NCBI GenBank assembly: GCA_964472505.1
Contig: CAYYQW010000011.1
Span: 1 to 64,000, forward strand
Direction: 5' to 3'
Origin: JAYEIA01 sp964472505
Lineage (GTDB): Bacteria; Bacteroidota; Bacteroidia; Bacteroidales; JAADGE01
Length of the DNA: 64,000 nucleotides
A program made the position numbers and the translations under genes. The notes under the pieces are model-generated. The model searched no databases. It was not told the origin of the DNA and saw nothing but the letters and a program-made list of their open reading frames with translations. Of this stretch, positions 1 to 8,276 are shown one piece after another. Every line of letters begins with the position of its first letter. Position 1 is the first letter of the stretch.

Positions 1-2173
1 GAATATCGTTTAAGTCCGGGTATTTGGTAAATACGTTTTCTTTTTCGTGCTTCACTCTTTCTTTTCTGAAACCGAGAATTGTCAGCGGTATATTTTGAGA
101 ATATTCATTAATTATCTCCTCTGTGGGCTTGTTGTCTTCCTGTATAAGGATTTCAATATTTTTCATACTTATGGGAAGCCGGCCTTCATTTACTAATTTG
201 CGCATTTCTTTCATTACATTTTCGACATTATCTTTGCTGCATATTTCTATAATTTTCAAATTGGCGTTTTCCCAGTCCGGGTGTCCCATGATAATATAGC
301 TCAGAAGAATCATTAAATTGGCATTATGGGTATCAGTGGTCTTTATCCACACATGAATGCCGTTTTTGTAGAATTTTGGTTTGCGGCTTCCGGCGAGAAT
401 ACAGACATCAAATTCTCCGGAAGTTACAAGATTAAAATTATCAATGATGTCCGGTAAATCATCCGGTGTTTCTTTATCAAATTCAAAAATCACCATATTG
501 TTTTCCATTCCCGCAAAGCCGGGTATTTGTATGGCTTGTGCTATTGCAGAAGTGTAGGAGGGCGATATGATGACATTCATGTAGATATTATTTCTTTCAA
601 TATTTGTAATCAGGCTGCGGTAAATTTTATCGGATTCCTGCTTGCTTTTTCTGGAATAATAACCCTCAAAGCGATGCAAATAGCTTGCAAAACCGTATTT
701 GTAGGAAACCCATTCCATAAGTTTTAATGCATTGTCGCGTTCAAAAGTGGCATCGGAGATGCAAATCGCACTTGGTCGCCATTCCGAGAAAATATCGCCG
801 CCTTTCTTGCGCTGCATATACAGCTGAATTTTACGATTAATCTGAAAAATGGAATTCGTGAAGATTGAAGCCAAACCTTTGCGCCCTTTATGATAGTGGT
901 TCATGTACAGGAATAAAACGGTCATAATAATTACCGCCGCTACGGCATAGGGCAGGTTAATTTTGAACATCACCCAGATAGAGGTAATAAAACCAATGAG
1001 AGATACCAACCAATGCGTTTTAAAAGAAGGACGATAGGAAGGCGATGCTCCGAAATGATTCAGAAATGAAATAAGGCACAATGAGCCGTAAGTCAGCATA
1101 AAAAACATGGAGATGATTTCGGCTACGGCATTTACATTGCCCAAGGCTACAAACACTAAGGCTATCAGCAGAGTTACGACCGATGCATTGAAGGGTTCAT
1201 TATCTTTTTTTCGTCCTTTGGCAAGATAATTATTAACGCCCGAGCCCGGTATGGAGCGGTCGGATGCTAAGGCCTGTAAAGTGCGCGGAGCCACCATTAC
1301 CGAGCCTAAAGCTGATGAAATGGTGGATGCCGCCAAACCCAAGGGAATAATAATGTAGCCGGCGATGGCAATATCACCCATTACAAATTGATTATTCACC
1401 AAATTTTCTATTGAAGCAGAACTTGACATTTTGTAGGCTATGAAAAAATAAATGACCATGCCCGAAAGTGTGGCAGCAGTTGTACCGAGAGGAATAGCTC
1501 GGCGCGGTTTTTTCAAATCACCGGAAAGACCGACTCCGGCTGTCATACCCGTAAAAGCCGGAAAAATAATGGCAAAAACCATAAAAAAGCTGTCGAAATT
1601 TCTGAGTTCTGCATTTTCCAAGCCAAAAGATGTAGTTTCGCCGTGTTGCGTTCCTCCCAAAAAGAACAGTATTAGCGTAATGAATAATAGAGCTACCACA
1701 AAGTATAAGGTTTTTACACCCAGATTAGCGCCTTTGGTGAGAATGATTACGCTAAGTAAAATTAAAGCCGGAATACTGACTGCTTGGCGCGGCAAAGCTA
1801 TTCCGTGGCCTTCCTGCATGTATTGAAAGAAGAACTGAAACGATTCGGTGAAAGCTATGACATAAAATGCTACGCTTATGGCTTGGGAAAGATAGAGTGC
1901 GGCTCCTATGGTGGCACCGATATTTAAGCCGAAAGAGCGCGAGATTATGAAATATTCCCCGCCGCCTTCTACGCGCTTATTGGTGGCGATTTCAGAAAGT
2001 GCCAAGGCGGTGGGAATTGTTACAAGATGCCCCAGCAGAATAACTAATATTACCCCCCAAAAACCGAGTGTGCCTACTGCAAAACCAAAACGCAAAAATA
2101 GTATGGCGCCGAGTATAGTAGCAATGGCAGTAAAAAATACGGGAGCTGTACCAAATTTTCGTGATGATTCCAT
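1..2173 (-). CDS. SLC12-like cation-chloride cotransporter / APC-superfamily permease (3' end beyond window)
   Basis: The frame is open from ATG at 2173 to the left edge, giving 724 codons with the end missing. The N-terminal two thirds is strongly hydrophobic, with about 12 membrane segments. Near residue 70 it has a glycine-rich stretch, GGGEYFIISRSFG. Around residues 204-230 it has FPAFTGMTAGVGLSGDLKKP followed by RRAIPLG. Both resemble the conserved TM3 and TM6 regions of the SLC12 (Na-K-Cl cotransporter) branch of the amino acid-polyamine-cation superfamily. From about residue 470 a soluble domain follows, as in SLC12 proteins. Database names for such bacterial proteins vary between amino acid permease and Na-K-Cl cotransporter. 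The substrate cannot be fixed from sequence. It lies 78 nt downstream of the TolC-like gene on the same strand and may be cotranscribed with the efflux operon. Confidence 0.8.
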   Translation of the reverse strand, partial: MESSRKFGTAPVFFTAIATILGAILFLRFGFAVGTLGFWGVILVILLGHLVTIPTALALSEIATNKRVEGGGEYFIISRSFGLNIGATIGAALYLSQAISVAFYVIAFTESFQFFFQYMQEGHGIALPRQAVSIPALILLSVIILTKGANLGVKTLYFVVALLFITLILFFLGGTQHGETTSFGLENAELRNFDSFFMVFAIIFPAFTGMTAGVGLSGDLKKPRRAIPLGTTAATLSGMVIYFFIAYKMSSSASIENLVNNQFVMGDIAIAGYIIIPLGLAASTISSALGSVMVAPRTLQALASDRSIPGSGVNNYLAKGRKKDNEPFNASVVTLLIALVFVALGNVNAVAEIISMFFMLTYGSLCLISFLNHFGASPSYRPSFKTHWLVSLIGFITSIWVMFKINLPYAVAAVIIMTVLFLYMNHYHKGRKGLASIFTNSIFQINRKIQLYMQRKKGGDIFSEWRPSAICISDATFERDNALKLMEWVSYKYGFASYLHRFEGYYSRKSKQESDKIYRSLITNIERNNIYMNVIISPSYTSAIAQAIQIPGFAGMENNMVIFEFDKETPDDLPDIIDNFNLVTSGEFDVCILAGSRKPKFYKNGIHVWIKTTDTHNANLMILLSYIIMGHPDWENANLKIIEICSKDNVENVMKEMRKLVNEGRLPISMKNIEILIQEDNKPTEEIINEYSQNIPLTILGFRKERVKHEKENVFTKYPDLNDI

Positions 2174-2251
2174 AGCGTATTTAGCTTATCAAAATAACAA
2201 GCGTAAAAGTAGAATTTTATTTGAAAATTTCTGTTATTTGGGAAAATGTTT

Positions 2252-3574
2252 TTACTCAATCAAACCGCCGGTAATTTGCATCAAATCGGTATGTGTGGCT
2301 GTTAAGTTATATTCGGCTTGTAATTTTGTGTAGGCCGCATTCAGATAATTAATTTGTACATCCCGATAATTGAAAGAATTAATGGCTCCGCGTTCAAATC
2401 GGTCTTTGGAGATTTCCAGATTCAGCTCGGCGGCTTCTAAGTTTTCGCGAGCCACCAGAAGCACTTGTTTTCGGACTTCATACATATCACTGAGTGCGTA
2501 TAGGTTACTTTTTAGTTGTAACTCCAAATCGTTAATTTGCAATTGCATTTTTTCTGCTTCAATGCGCGCATTGGCAATCTGCCTTTTGCGGTTGCCGCCG
2601 TCAAAAATGGTATAAGATAAATTCAAATTGGCATACATATTATAAGAATAGCTGTCGTTGAAATCATTCTGATTATATTTGGCCCACGATTGCGTATAGT
2701 CCGTTCCGGCATTTAAAGCAAGGGAAGGGTAGCGTGCACTTTCTGCAATTTTTATATAGTTCTCTGTCATGCGGCTTCCGGTGCGCATCATTTCTAAGTT
2801 TGTGTTTTTTTCCAACAATAAAGCCTCTAATTCTGCAAGCGAGTAGTCCCTTATTTCCGCACTGAGTTCATCGGTAAGTACATAATCGGTGAAACTTGTA
2901 TCGGCCAATGCTTTATTGAGCCTTCGCATGGCAGTACTGTAGGCCGATTGCTGTGTCAGATAGTTAGCGCTGTCTTGCAGAAAGGCATTTTTTACCTGCA
3001 ACATGTCATAGCTTACCGCCGTGCCTAATTTCAGCCGCTCTTCTATGTATCGGTAGCGGTCTTTTGACAGTTTTGTAAGTTCTTTCAGCACATCCAATTT
3101 TTCTTGTTCCAACAGCACGTAGTAGTAGGCATGAATAATTTCGGAAAGTGTATTTTCCACGGTATTTTGCATCTCAATACGAGCCGATTCTTCCGATAAT
3201 TCAAGATTCGCTTTATTGGTTTGAATTCTGAAACCGTTAAAGAGTATCATTTGCGCATTAGCGTTTGGCCTTAGGCTGTGCGATTGTATTTCATCTCGGG
3301 CATCCGGCACCGTGTTACTTTCGGAATTGTCGTAACGATTGCTTTGCATGATTCCGGCTGTAACCGTGGGCAGCATTCCGGCATTTCCAAGGGTGTTATT
3401 GTTTTCGGCAATTTGTAAATCGGCGTTGGATATTTGGATTTGAAAATTATTTTGAAGTCCCAGCTCCAGTGCTTGGTCAAGACTCAGGTAAACCGTATCT
3501 TGGTTCTGTGCCTGAAGGCCGGAAAAGCTGATTAGAAATAGGCAAATGATTCCGAATTGTTTCATTGCTGACAT
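2252..3574 (-). CDS. TolC-family outer-membrane efflux channel
   Basis: This 440-residue protein has a signal peptide ending near the sequence LQAQNQ and two long alpha-helical repeats of the outer-membrane-factor type. The usual start pattern is present (LSLDQALELGLQNNFQI near residue 30) and so is the second repeat near the C-terminus (AARENLEAAELNLEISKDRF region, read approximately). The family forms trimeric channels that complete tripartite pumps across the outer membrane. It is the third gene of the adaptor-pump-channel set and starts 84 nt after the RND gene stop. A short hairpin (GCCGGG / CCCGGC arms) lies in that gap without a T-tract. ATG codons at 3574 and 3565 are both possible starts. 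The exported substrate is unknown. Confidence 0.9.
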   Translation of the reverse strand: MSAMKQFGIICLFLISFSGLQAQNQDTVYLSLDQALELGLQNNFQIQISNADLQIAENNNTLGNAGMLPTVTAGIMQSNRYDNSESNTVPDARDEIQSHSLRPNANAQMILFNGFRIQTNKANLELSEESARIEMQNTVENTLSEIIHAYYYVLLEQEKLDVLKELTKLSKDRYRYIEERLKLGTAVSYDMLQVKNAFLQDSANYLTQQSAYSTAMRRLNKALADTSFTDYVLTDELSAEIRDYSLAELEALLLEKNTNLEMMRTGSRMTENYIKIAESARYPSLALNAGTDYTQSWAKYNQNDFNDSYSYNMYANLNLSYTIFDGGNRKRQIANARIEAEKMQLQINDLELQLKSNLYALSDMYEVRKQVLLVARENLEAAELNLEISKDRFERGAINSFNYRDVQINYLNAAYTKLQAEYNLTATHTDLMQITGGLIE

Positions 3575-3658
3575 AATAATATGATATTTTAATAAACTGT
3601 ATTTTTATCAATAATAATTTACTTGCCGGGCATAAAAAATACCCGGCGAGCCGACAAT

Positions 3659-6600
3659 TTATTCAATTTTTCGTTTGCTGTGAATAACGGCAACCTCTAC
3701 TTCTTCGGGTTCAGGTTTTACGCCGGTACGGATATACTTTATAATTACTTTTGCGTCATTCAGTACCAAAATAATGGGCGGAAATAAAACCAAAATAAAA
3801 CCGGTTCCGAAAAATACGCCGTAGGCTAATGAAATGGCCATGGGTATTAAAAACTGAGCTTGGAAACTTTGCTCCAAAATTAAGGGATAAAGGCCGATGG
3901 TGGTTGTAATGGTGGTCAGAAGTATGGGGCGAAAGCGTGAAAGAGCAGCTCTTCTGACGGCGTCAACTACTTTATCGCCTTCCAATAAATTAGAATTGTA
4001 TTTTGACAGAAAAACCACGGCATCATTTATAATAACTCCCGAAACGGCTACCATTCCCCAGGCGCTGAGAATGGAAACGACTTTTCCTTCCAGTCCGTGT
4101 CCCCAAACAGCTCCGAGCCAAGCCAAAGGAATCATCATAAGAATAATGAGCGCCTGCCATGCCGAACGGAAATGCAGCATAAGGATTAATACAATAATCA
4201 GAAAGGCCAGTGAGAAATATACTTGCATTTCGGCAGCGGTTTCGTTGCTTCGTTTTTGTTGGCCTTGGTAGTCAACTGAAATACCCGGATATTTTTGTTG
4301 CATAACCGGAATTATTTCTTCTCGAATACGTTCCAAAACCGGCGGAACGGGTGTTTCCGGATTCACCATATTGGCTTCTACGGTAATTTCGCGTTTGGCA
4401 TTATAACGCCTGATTTTTACCGGGCCTCTTTCCAAATCGTATTCAATTAATTCCGACAAAGGATATTCGCCGGCCGGTGTTTTTATCTTCATACTTTCAA
4501 ACTGACCCATGGTCATGCGGTCGCTGCTCGGGTAGCGCACCCAGAAACGCAACTCGTCTTTTCCGCTTTGCAGCCGTTGAGCCTGAGCGCCGTAGAATCC
4601 GGCTCGCACTTGTGCAGTTATGCTGTTATAATCCAAACCTAAAAAATAGGCTTTGGGTTTTAATTGAATTCTGATTTCTTGTTGGCCGGCGGCATTATTG
4701 TCTGAGATATTATGGATTTCTTCAATATTCTCCAATTCGTCTTCCAGAAAACTTTTGGCTTCAATAAGTTCATCGGTATTTATACCCAGCAGGGTAACAG
4801 AAACCGGCGCTCCGAATCTCGAAGCACGGGCATCAACGCGCAGCCTTTCAAGCTCCGGATGCTCTCCTATTTTTTCTTTCAGCCGATTTCTAATATCGTA
4901 AGAAGTAACCGGCGCACCTTCCATATCGCGCAGTCCTACCATTAGAGAGCCGGCATGCGATCCGCTTTCAATGCCGTTAAAAGATGAGCCGAGAATTTGA
5001 AAGGTAAAATCTACGAAATCAGCCGTATCATTGTATTCTTCTTTCAGTTCACGATTTACTTCCTGTGCCAAGCTGTCAAATTCCATAAGATAGGCTTCCG
5101 TTCTTTCGGCTCCTTCGCCGGGTTTGAAAGCAAAATCTACATTGAAATTATCAAAAGCCATGGACGGGAAAAATGTGGCATTCAGAATACGGCCTTCAAA
5201 CATTCCTACAGTTAGCAGCATGACGAATATGGGAATAATTACCATGATTTTTCGCCATTTTATCACAAAATTTAAAGTACCGAGGTAAACCTTATCTCTG
5301 AGATAAAAAATCCATTTATTAAGTGTTTTTCTTATTTTGCTGCCTCCGTTGCTGTCTCTTTTCATAACGCCGTGGTTTCCGAGATGAGCGGGCAATACAA
5401 AAAAAGCTTCGCCGAGTGAGAAAAATAAACTTACGGCCACTACAAATGCCATTTCAAACATAAATTCCATACCGCCCTGCCTTACCAGCAAAAGGGGAGA
5501 GAATGCAATAATGGTTGTAGAAATGGAGGTTACTACGGCCGGCATTACTTCCATAGTGCCGTCAACGGCTGCTTTCATGGGGCTTTTGCCGGCTTCAAAA
5601 TGAGCGTAAATGTTCTCACCGATTACAATGCCGTCATCCACCAAAATACCGATTACCAGTATCATACCAAAGAGTGAAATCATGTTAATGGTAACACCGT
5701 AAAGAACGGCGATTATAAACATGGCCAGAAAAGACGAAGGAATGCCCCAGGCGACCCAAGCCGAAACGCGCAAATTCATGAAAAGTGCTAAGGTAATAAG
5801 CACTAAAAGCAAGCCGATACCGCCATTGCTGTACAGTAGATTTAATCGGCTTTTTAGAACATCCAGAAAGTCAAAATTTATACTTATTTGGACATCTTCA
5901 TGCTCTGCATTAAATTCATCAACGTATGCGTTTACATATTTCGAAATTTCCTCCAAATCTTCTTCGGGCAATTTGCTTATGGAAACTTGTACGGCTTGTT
6001 TGCCGTTGAGTTTGAAGCCGGAAGAAACATCGGCAAATTTTTCTTTAACTTCGGCTACATCGCGAATGCGAATATAACTGCCGTCGGGTTTTCCGCGTAT
6101 AATGATTTGCCCGATTTCATTGGGATCCACCGAGCGATTGCGCGCTCGAATCAGTATTTCCTGATCGGGTGATTTTAACATGCCGCCCGAAACATCAATG
6201 TTGTTCGAAGCTATGGCACGTCGAATTTCTTCAAAGGTGAGCTCGTAACGCAGCAGTACTTCCTCTTTTATCTCAATGGAAATCTCAGGAGGCGGAAAGC
6301 CGGATATATTTATTTGAGAGACAACACCCGAAGCCAAAAAATCGTCTTCAATTTGGTAGGCATAATCTTTCAGGTTTTTCAGATTAGTGTTTCCGTACAC
6401 ACTCAGGTACATAGCCATGCTACGTGAGCGTTGTTTGGCTACAATGGGGCGTTCGGCAGCCGAGGGCAGGGAACTGATTCCGTCCACGGCATTTTTTACT
6501 TCGGCCAGCGTTTCGTTGATGTCATATTCGCCGGTGGTTTCAATGCGTACCGTGGTGAAGTTTTCCGATGATGTGGAGTTGATTTCTTTTATGCCCACAA

Positions 6601-6823
6601 GGCCTCTTACGGCTTGCTCGATGCGCGTAGTTACGCCTTCGTCCATTTCTTTGGGAGAGGCTCCGGGGTAGGCTACACTAACGGTTATGATACGCGATTT
6701 GGTTTCGGGGAAAAAAGACTTTTTCATGCTGAAAAATGCAGCGGTACCTGCAAATAACAGAATCGCTATGATTATATTGGCATAAAAAGGATATTTTACA
6801 AAAGTTGCTATAAGCTTTCTCAT
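3659..6823 (-). CDS. RND-family efflux pump, inner-membrane transporter (AcrB/HAE1-like)
   Basis: The 1054-residue protein has the standard RND length and layout: TM1 at residues 14-32, a large periplasmic loop, a first cluster of membrane segments, a second periplasmic loop and a second cluster ending near residue 1030. The TM4 proton-relay motif is present as VIGILVDDGIVIGENIYAHF with the adjacent acidic pair. Proton-driven export of drugs, detergents or other amphiphiles is the family role. HAE1-type pumps are usually about 1030-1060 residues, so it appears complete. The adaptor gene lies 103 nt upstream and the channel gene downstream, so all three subunits of a tripartite pump are encoded together. 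No local regulator gene adjoins the operon. Substrate specificity is not evident. Confidence 0.95.
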   Translation of the reverse strand: MRKLIATFVKYPFYANIIIAILLFAGTAAFFSMKKSFFPETKSRIITVSVAYPGASPKEMDEGVTTRIEQAVRGLVGIKEINSTSSENFTTVRIETTGEYDINETLAEVKNAVDGISSLPSAAERPIVAKQRSRSMAMYLSVYGNTNLKNLKDYAYQIEDDFLASGVVSQINISGFPPPEISIEIKEEVLLRYELTFEEIRRAIASNNIDVSGGMLKSPDQEILIRARNRSVDPNEIGQIIIRGKPDGSYIRIRDVAEVKEKFADVSSGFKLNGKQAVQVSISKLPEEDLEEISKYVNAYVDEFNAEHEDVQISINFDFLDVLKSRLNLLYSNGGIGLLLVLITLALFMNLRVSAWVAWGIPSSFLAMFIIAVLYGVTINMISLFGMILVIGILVDDGIVIGENIYAHFEAGKSPMKAAVDGTMEVMPAVVTSISTTIIAFSPLLLVRQGGMEFMFEMAFVVAVSLFFSLGEAFFVLPAHLGNHGVMKRDSNGGSKIRKTLNKWIFYLRDKVYLGTLNFVIKWRKIMVIIPIFVMLLTVGMFEGRILNATFFPSMAFDNFNVDFAFKPGEGAERTEAYLMEFDSLAQEVNRELKEEYNDTADFVDFTFQILGSSFNGIESGSHAGSLMVGLRDMEGAPVTSYDIRNRLKEKIGEHPELERLRVDARASRFGAPVSVTLLGINTDELIEAKSFLEDELENIEEIHNISDNNAAGQQEIRIQLKPKAYFLGLDYNSITAQVRAGFYGAQAQRLQSGKDELRFWVRYPSSDRMTMGQFESMKIKTPAGEYPLSELIEYDLERGPVKIRRYNAKREITVEANMVNPETPVPPVLERIREEIIPVMQQKYPGISVDYQGQQKRSNETAAEMQVYFSLAFLIIVLILMLHFRSAWQALIILMMIPLAWLGAVWGHGLEGKVVSILSAWGMVAVSGVIINDAVVFLSKYNSNLLEGDKVVDAVRRAALSRFRPILLTTITTTIGLYPLILEQSFQAQFLIPMAISLAYGVFFGTGFILVLFPPIILVLNDAKVIIKYIRTGVKPEPEEVEVAVIHSKRKIE

Positions 6824-6926
6824 GGTTATTTTTTTATTCGAAACGCTTTTTCAAAAATAAAGTGCAAAGCTTCATTATATTTGCTCAGTGTAGTTAATTA
6901 TGCCTTGCAGAGGATGATTGTTTGCT

Positions 6927-8051
6927 TTAGTTTCGGATATGTATTTCCGTATTTTCTTTGGCGTTAACCAGTGCTTCGGTAACCACCATGGTACCTTCGG
7001 TAAGCCCGTTAAATATGAGAGTTTCTTCGTTAGTTTTTATAATATTGATTTGTTCTTTTTTCAGACGCCCGTCTTTTACCGTAAATACTTCGTTGTGATT
7101 CATAACAGCGCTTCGGTCAATAAGCATGGCGTTTTCCACCTTTATATCCGAAAATACGGCTTGCATGTATTCACCTTGGTAAATCGGCTCTTTCTGTTTG
7201 GTGTGAATGCTTACAAACACCGATACCGATTGCGTTTGCGGATCCACAAAATCCGAAATACGCTGAACGCTTCCTTTAAATTCTTTTTTTCCGCTTTCGG
7301 ATGTCAGACTAACAGGGTCACCTTTTTTTATGAATTTTGCATCATACGGCTCTACCGTTGCTTCTAATTCCAGTTTGTCGGTACGAATCATGCGGGCGAT
7401 TTTGCCTCCGGGATTGGCAACGGTACCAACTTCGGCAAATACTTCCGAGAATGTTCCGGTAAAGGGGGCGTAAAGAGCATATTTACTCAGGCGGATTTCT
7501 TCGCTTTTAATGGCGTAATAATCGCTGAGTATGTTTTTGGATGTTAAATAGACTTTTTCTCTTCCCGACCTAATTTCCGGCAGCGGCGGAATGCTTTTGT
7601 TTATATCGGTTTTTTCAAAAAACTCCAACCATTTGGGATGGCTCTCGGGATAGTCAATTTTAAAATCGGGCAGCAAATTGGCTATTGAGTTAAGAAACCT
7701 ACTTTTCCGTGCTTTGAGTGCATATTGGGCTTCTTCGCTGAAAATACGTACCAGCAGTTGTCCTTTTCTAAAGCTTTGGCCTTTTTTCAAAGGTACATGT
7801 CCGCTTAATATTTTACCCTGAACTTCGGAACTCAAATCTACAAAATTTTGCGAAGCAACTCGCCCGCTTGCTTTTGTTTTGGAAGTTATGGTTTTATATT
7901 CCACTGCTTGAGCTTCAGCATAGCGTTTTACTTTTTGCGGCGGTTTTACTTTTGGATCGGGTTCCAAGCTGCTCAGGCCTTTCATGCCAAAAAAGCCAAG
8001 AGCCAGTAGAAGTATTATTCCTGCGGCGGTTATGTAATGTCTTCGTTGCAT
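6927..8051 (-). CDS. RND periplasmic adaptor (HlyD/AcrA-type membrane fusion protein)
   Basis: This 374-residue protein has one N-terminal membrane anchor (about residues 8-24). A split lipoyl/barrel-sandwich region follows, with VDLSSEVQGKILSGHVPLKK in the first half and YAPFTGTFSEVFAEVGTVAN in the second, and then a beta-barrel (ISDFVDPQTQSVSVFVSI). The helical hairpin between the lipoyl halves is short. Adaptors of this class link the RND pump to the outer-membrane channel. It is the first gene of the operon adaptor, pump, channel. The start ATG at 8051 puts the hydrophobic anchor right at the N-terminus, which fits a non-lipidated adaptor. A weak Bacteroidota -7-like element lies just upstream. 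Confidence 0.92.
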   Translation of the reverse strand: MQRRHYITAAGIILLLALGFFGMKGLSSLEPDPKVKPPQKVKRYAEAQAVEYKTITSKTKASGRVASQNFVDLSSEVQGKILSGHVPLKKGQSFRKGQLLVRIFSEEAQYALKARKSRFLNSIANLLPDFKIDYPESHPKWLEFFEKTDINKSIPPLPEIRSGREKVYLTSKNILSDYYAIKSEEIRLSKYALYAPFTGTFSEVFAEVGTVANPGGKIARMIRTDKLELEATVEPYDAKFIKKGDPVSLTSESGKKEFKGSVQRISDFVDPQTQSVSVFVSIHTKQKEPIYQGEYMQAVFSDIKVENAMLIDRSAVMNHNEVFTVKDGRLKKEQINIIKTNEETLIFNGLTEGTMVVTEALVNAKENTEIHIRN

Positions 8052-8203
8052 TGTAATCAGGTTTAAAAAATTCGGGGCGCAAGTTACGAATTATATTCAG
8101 AGATTTATGTCTATTTTTTCTGCTTTTGTGATTCTTTAACAGTTGTTTGTTTTCTGTAAAAACATCTTAAACGATTTGTCGAATTTTTGCGGATTTTATG
8201 AGA

Positions 8204-8241
8204 TAAAAAAGATCGCTCGGCCGAAGAAACAACCGAGCGAT
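8204..8241 (-). terminator. Rho-independent terminator of the T9SS module
   Basis: Nine-bp arms at 8212-8220 (ATCGCTCGG) and 8233-8241 form a hairpin. On the minus strand it is followed by a run of Ts (8204-8210). It sits 35 nt after the PorE-like stop codon and separates that module from the efflux operon. Confidence 0.85.
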
Positions 8242-8276
8242 AAAAATCCCAAGTAAACTATTGTTGTAGGAGAGGT

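Noticed and set aside
3625..3647. Short hairpin between the RND and TolC-like genes as an operon terminator
   Set aside because: There is no T-tract on the minus strand and the genes are an obvious functional set; it is at most a weak RNA structure.
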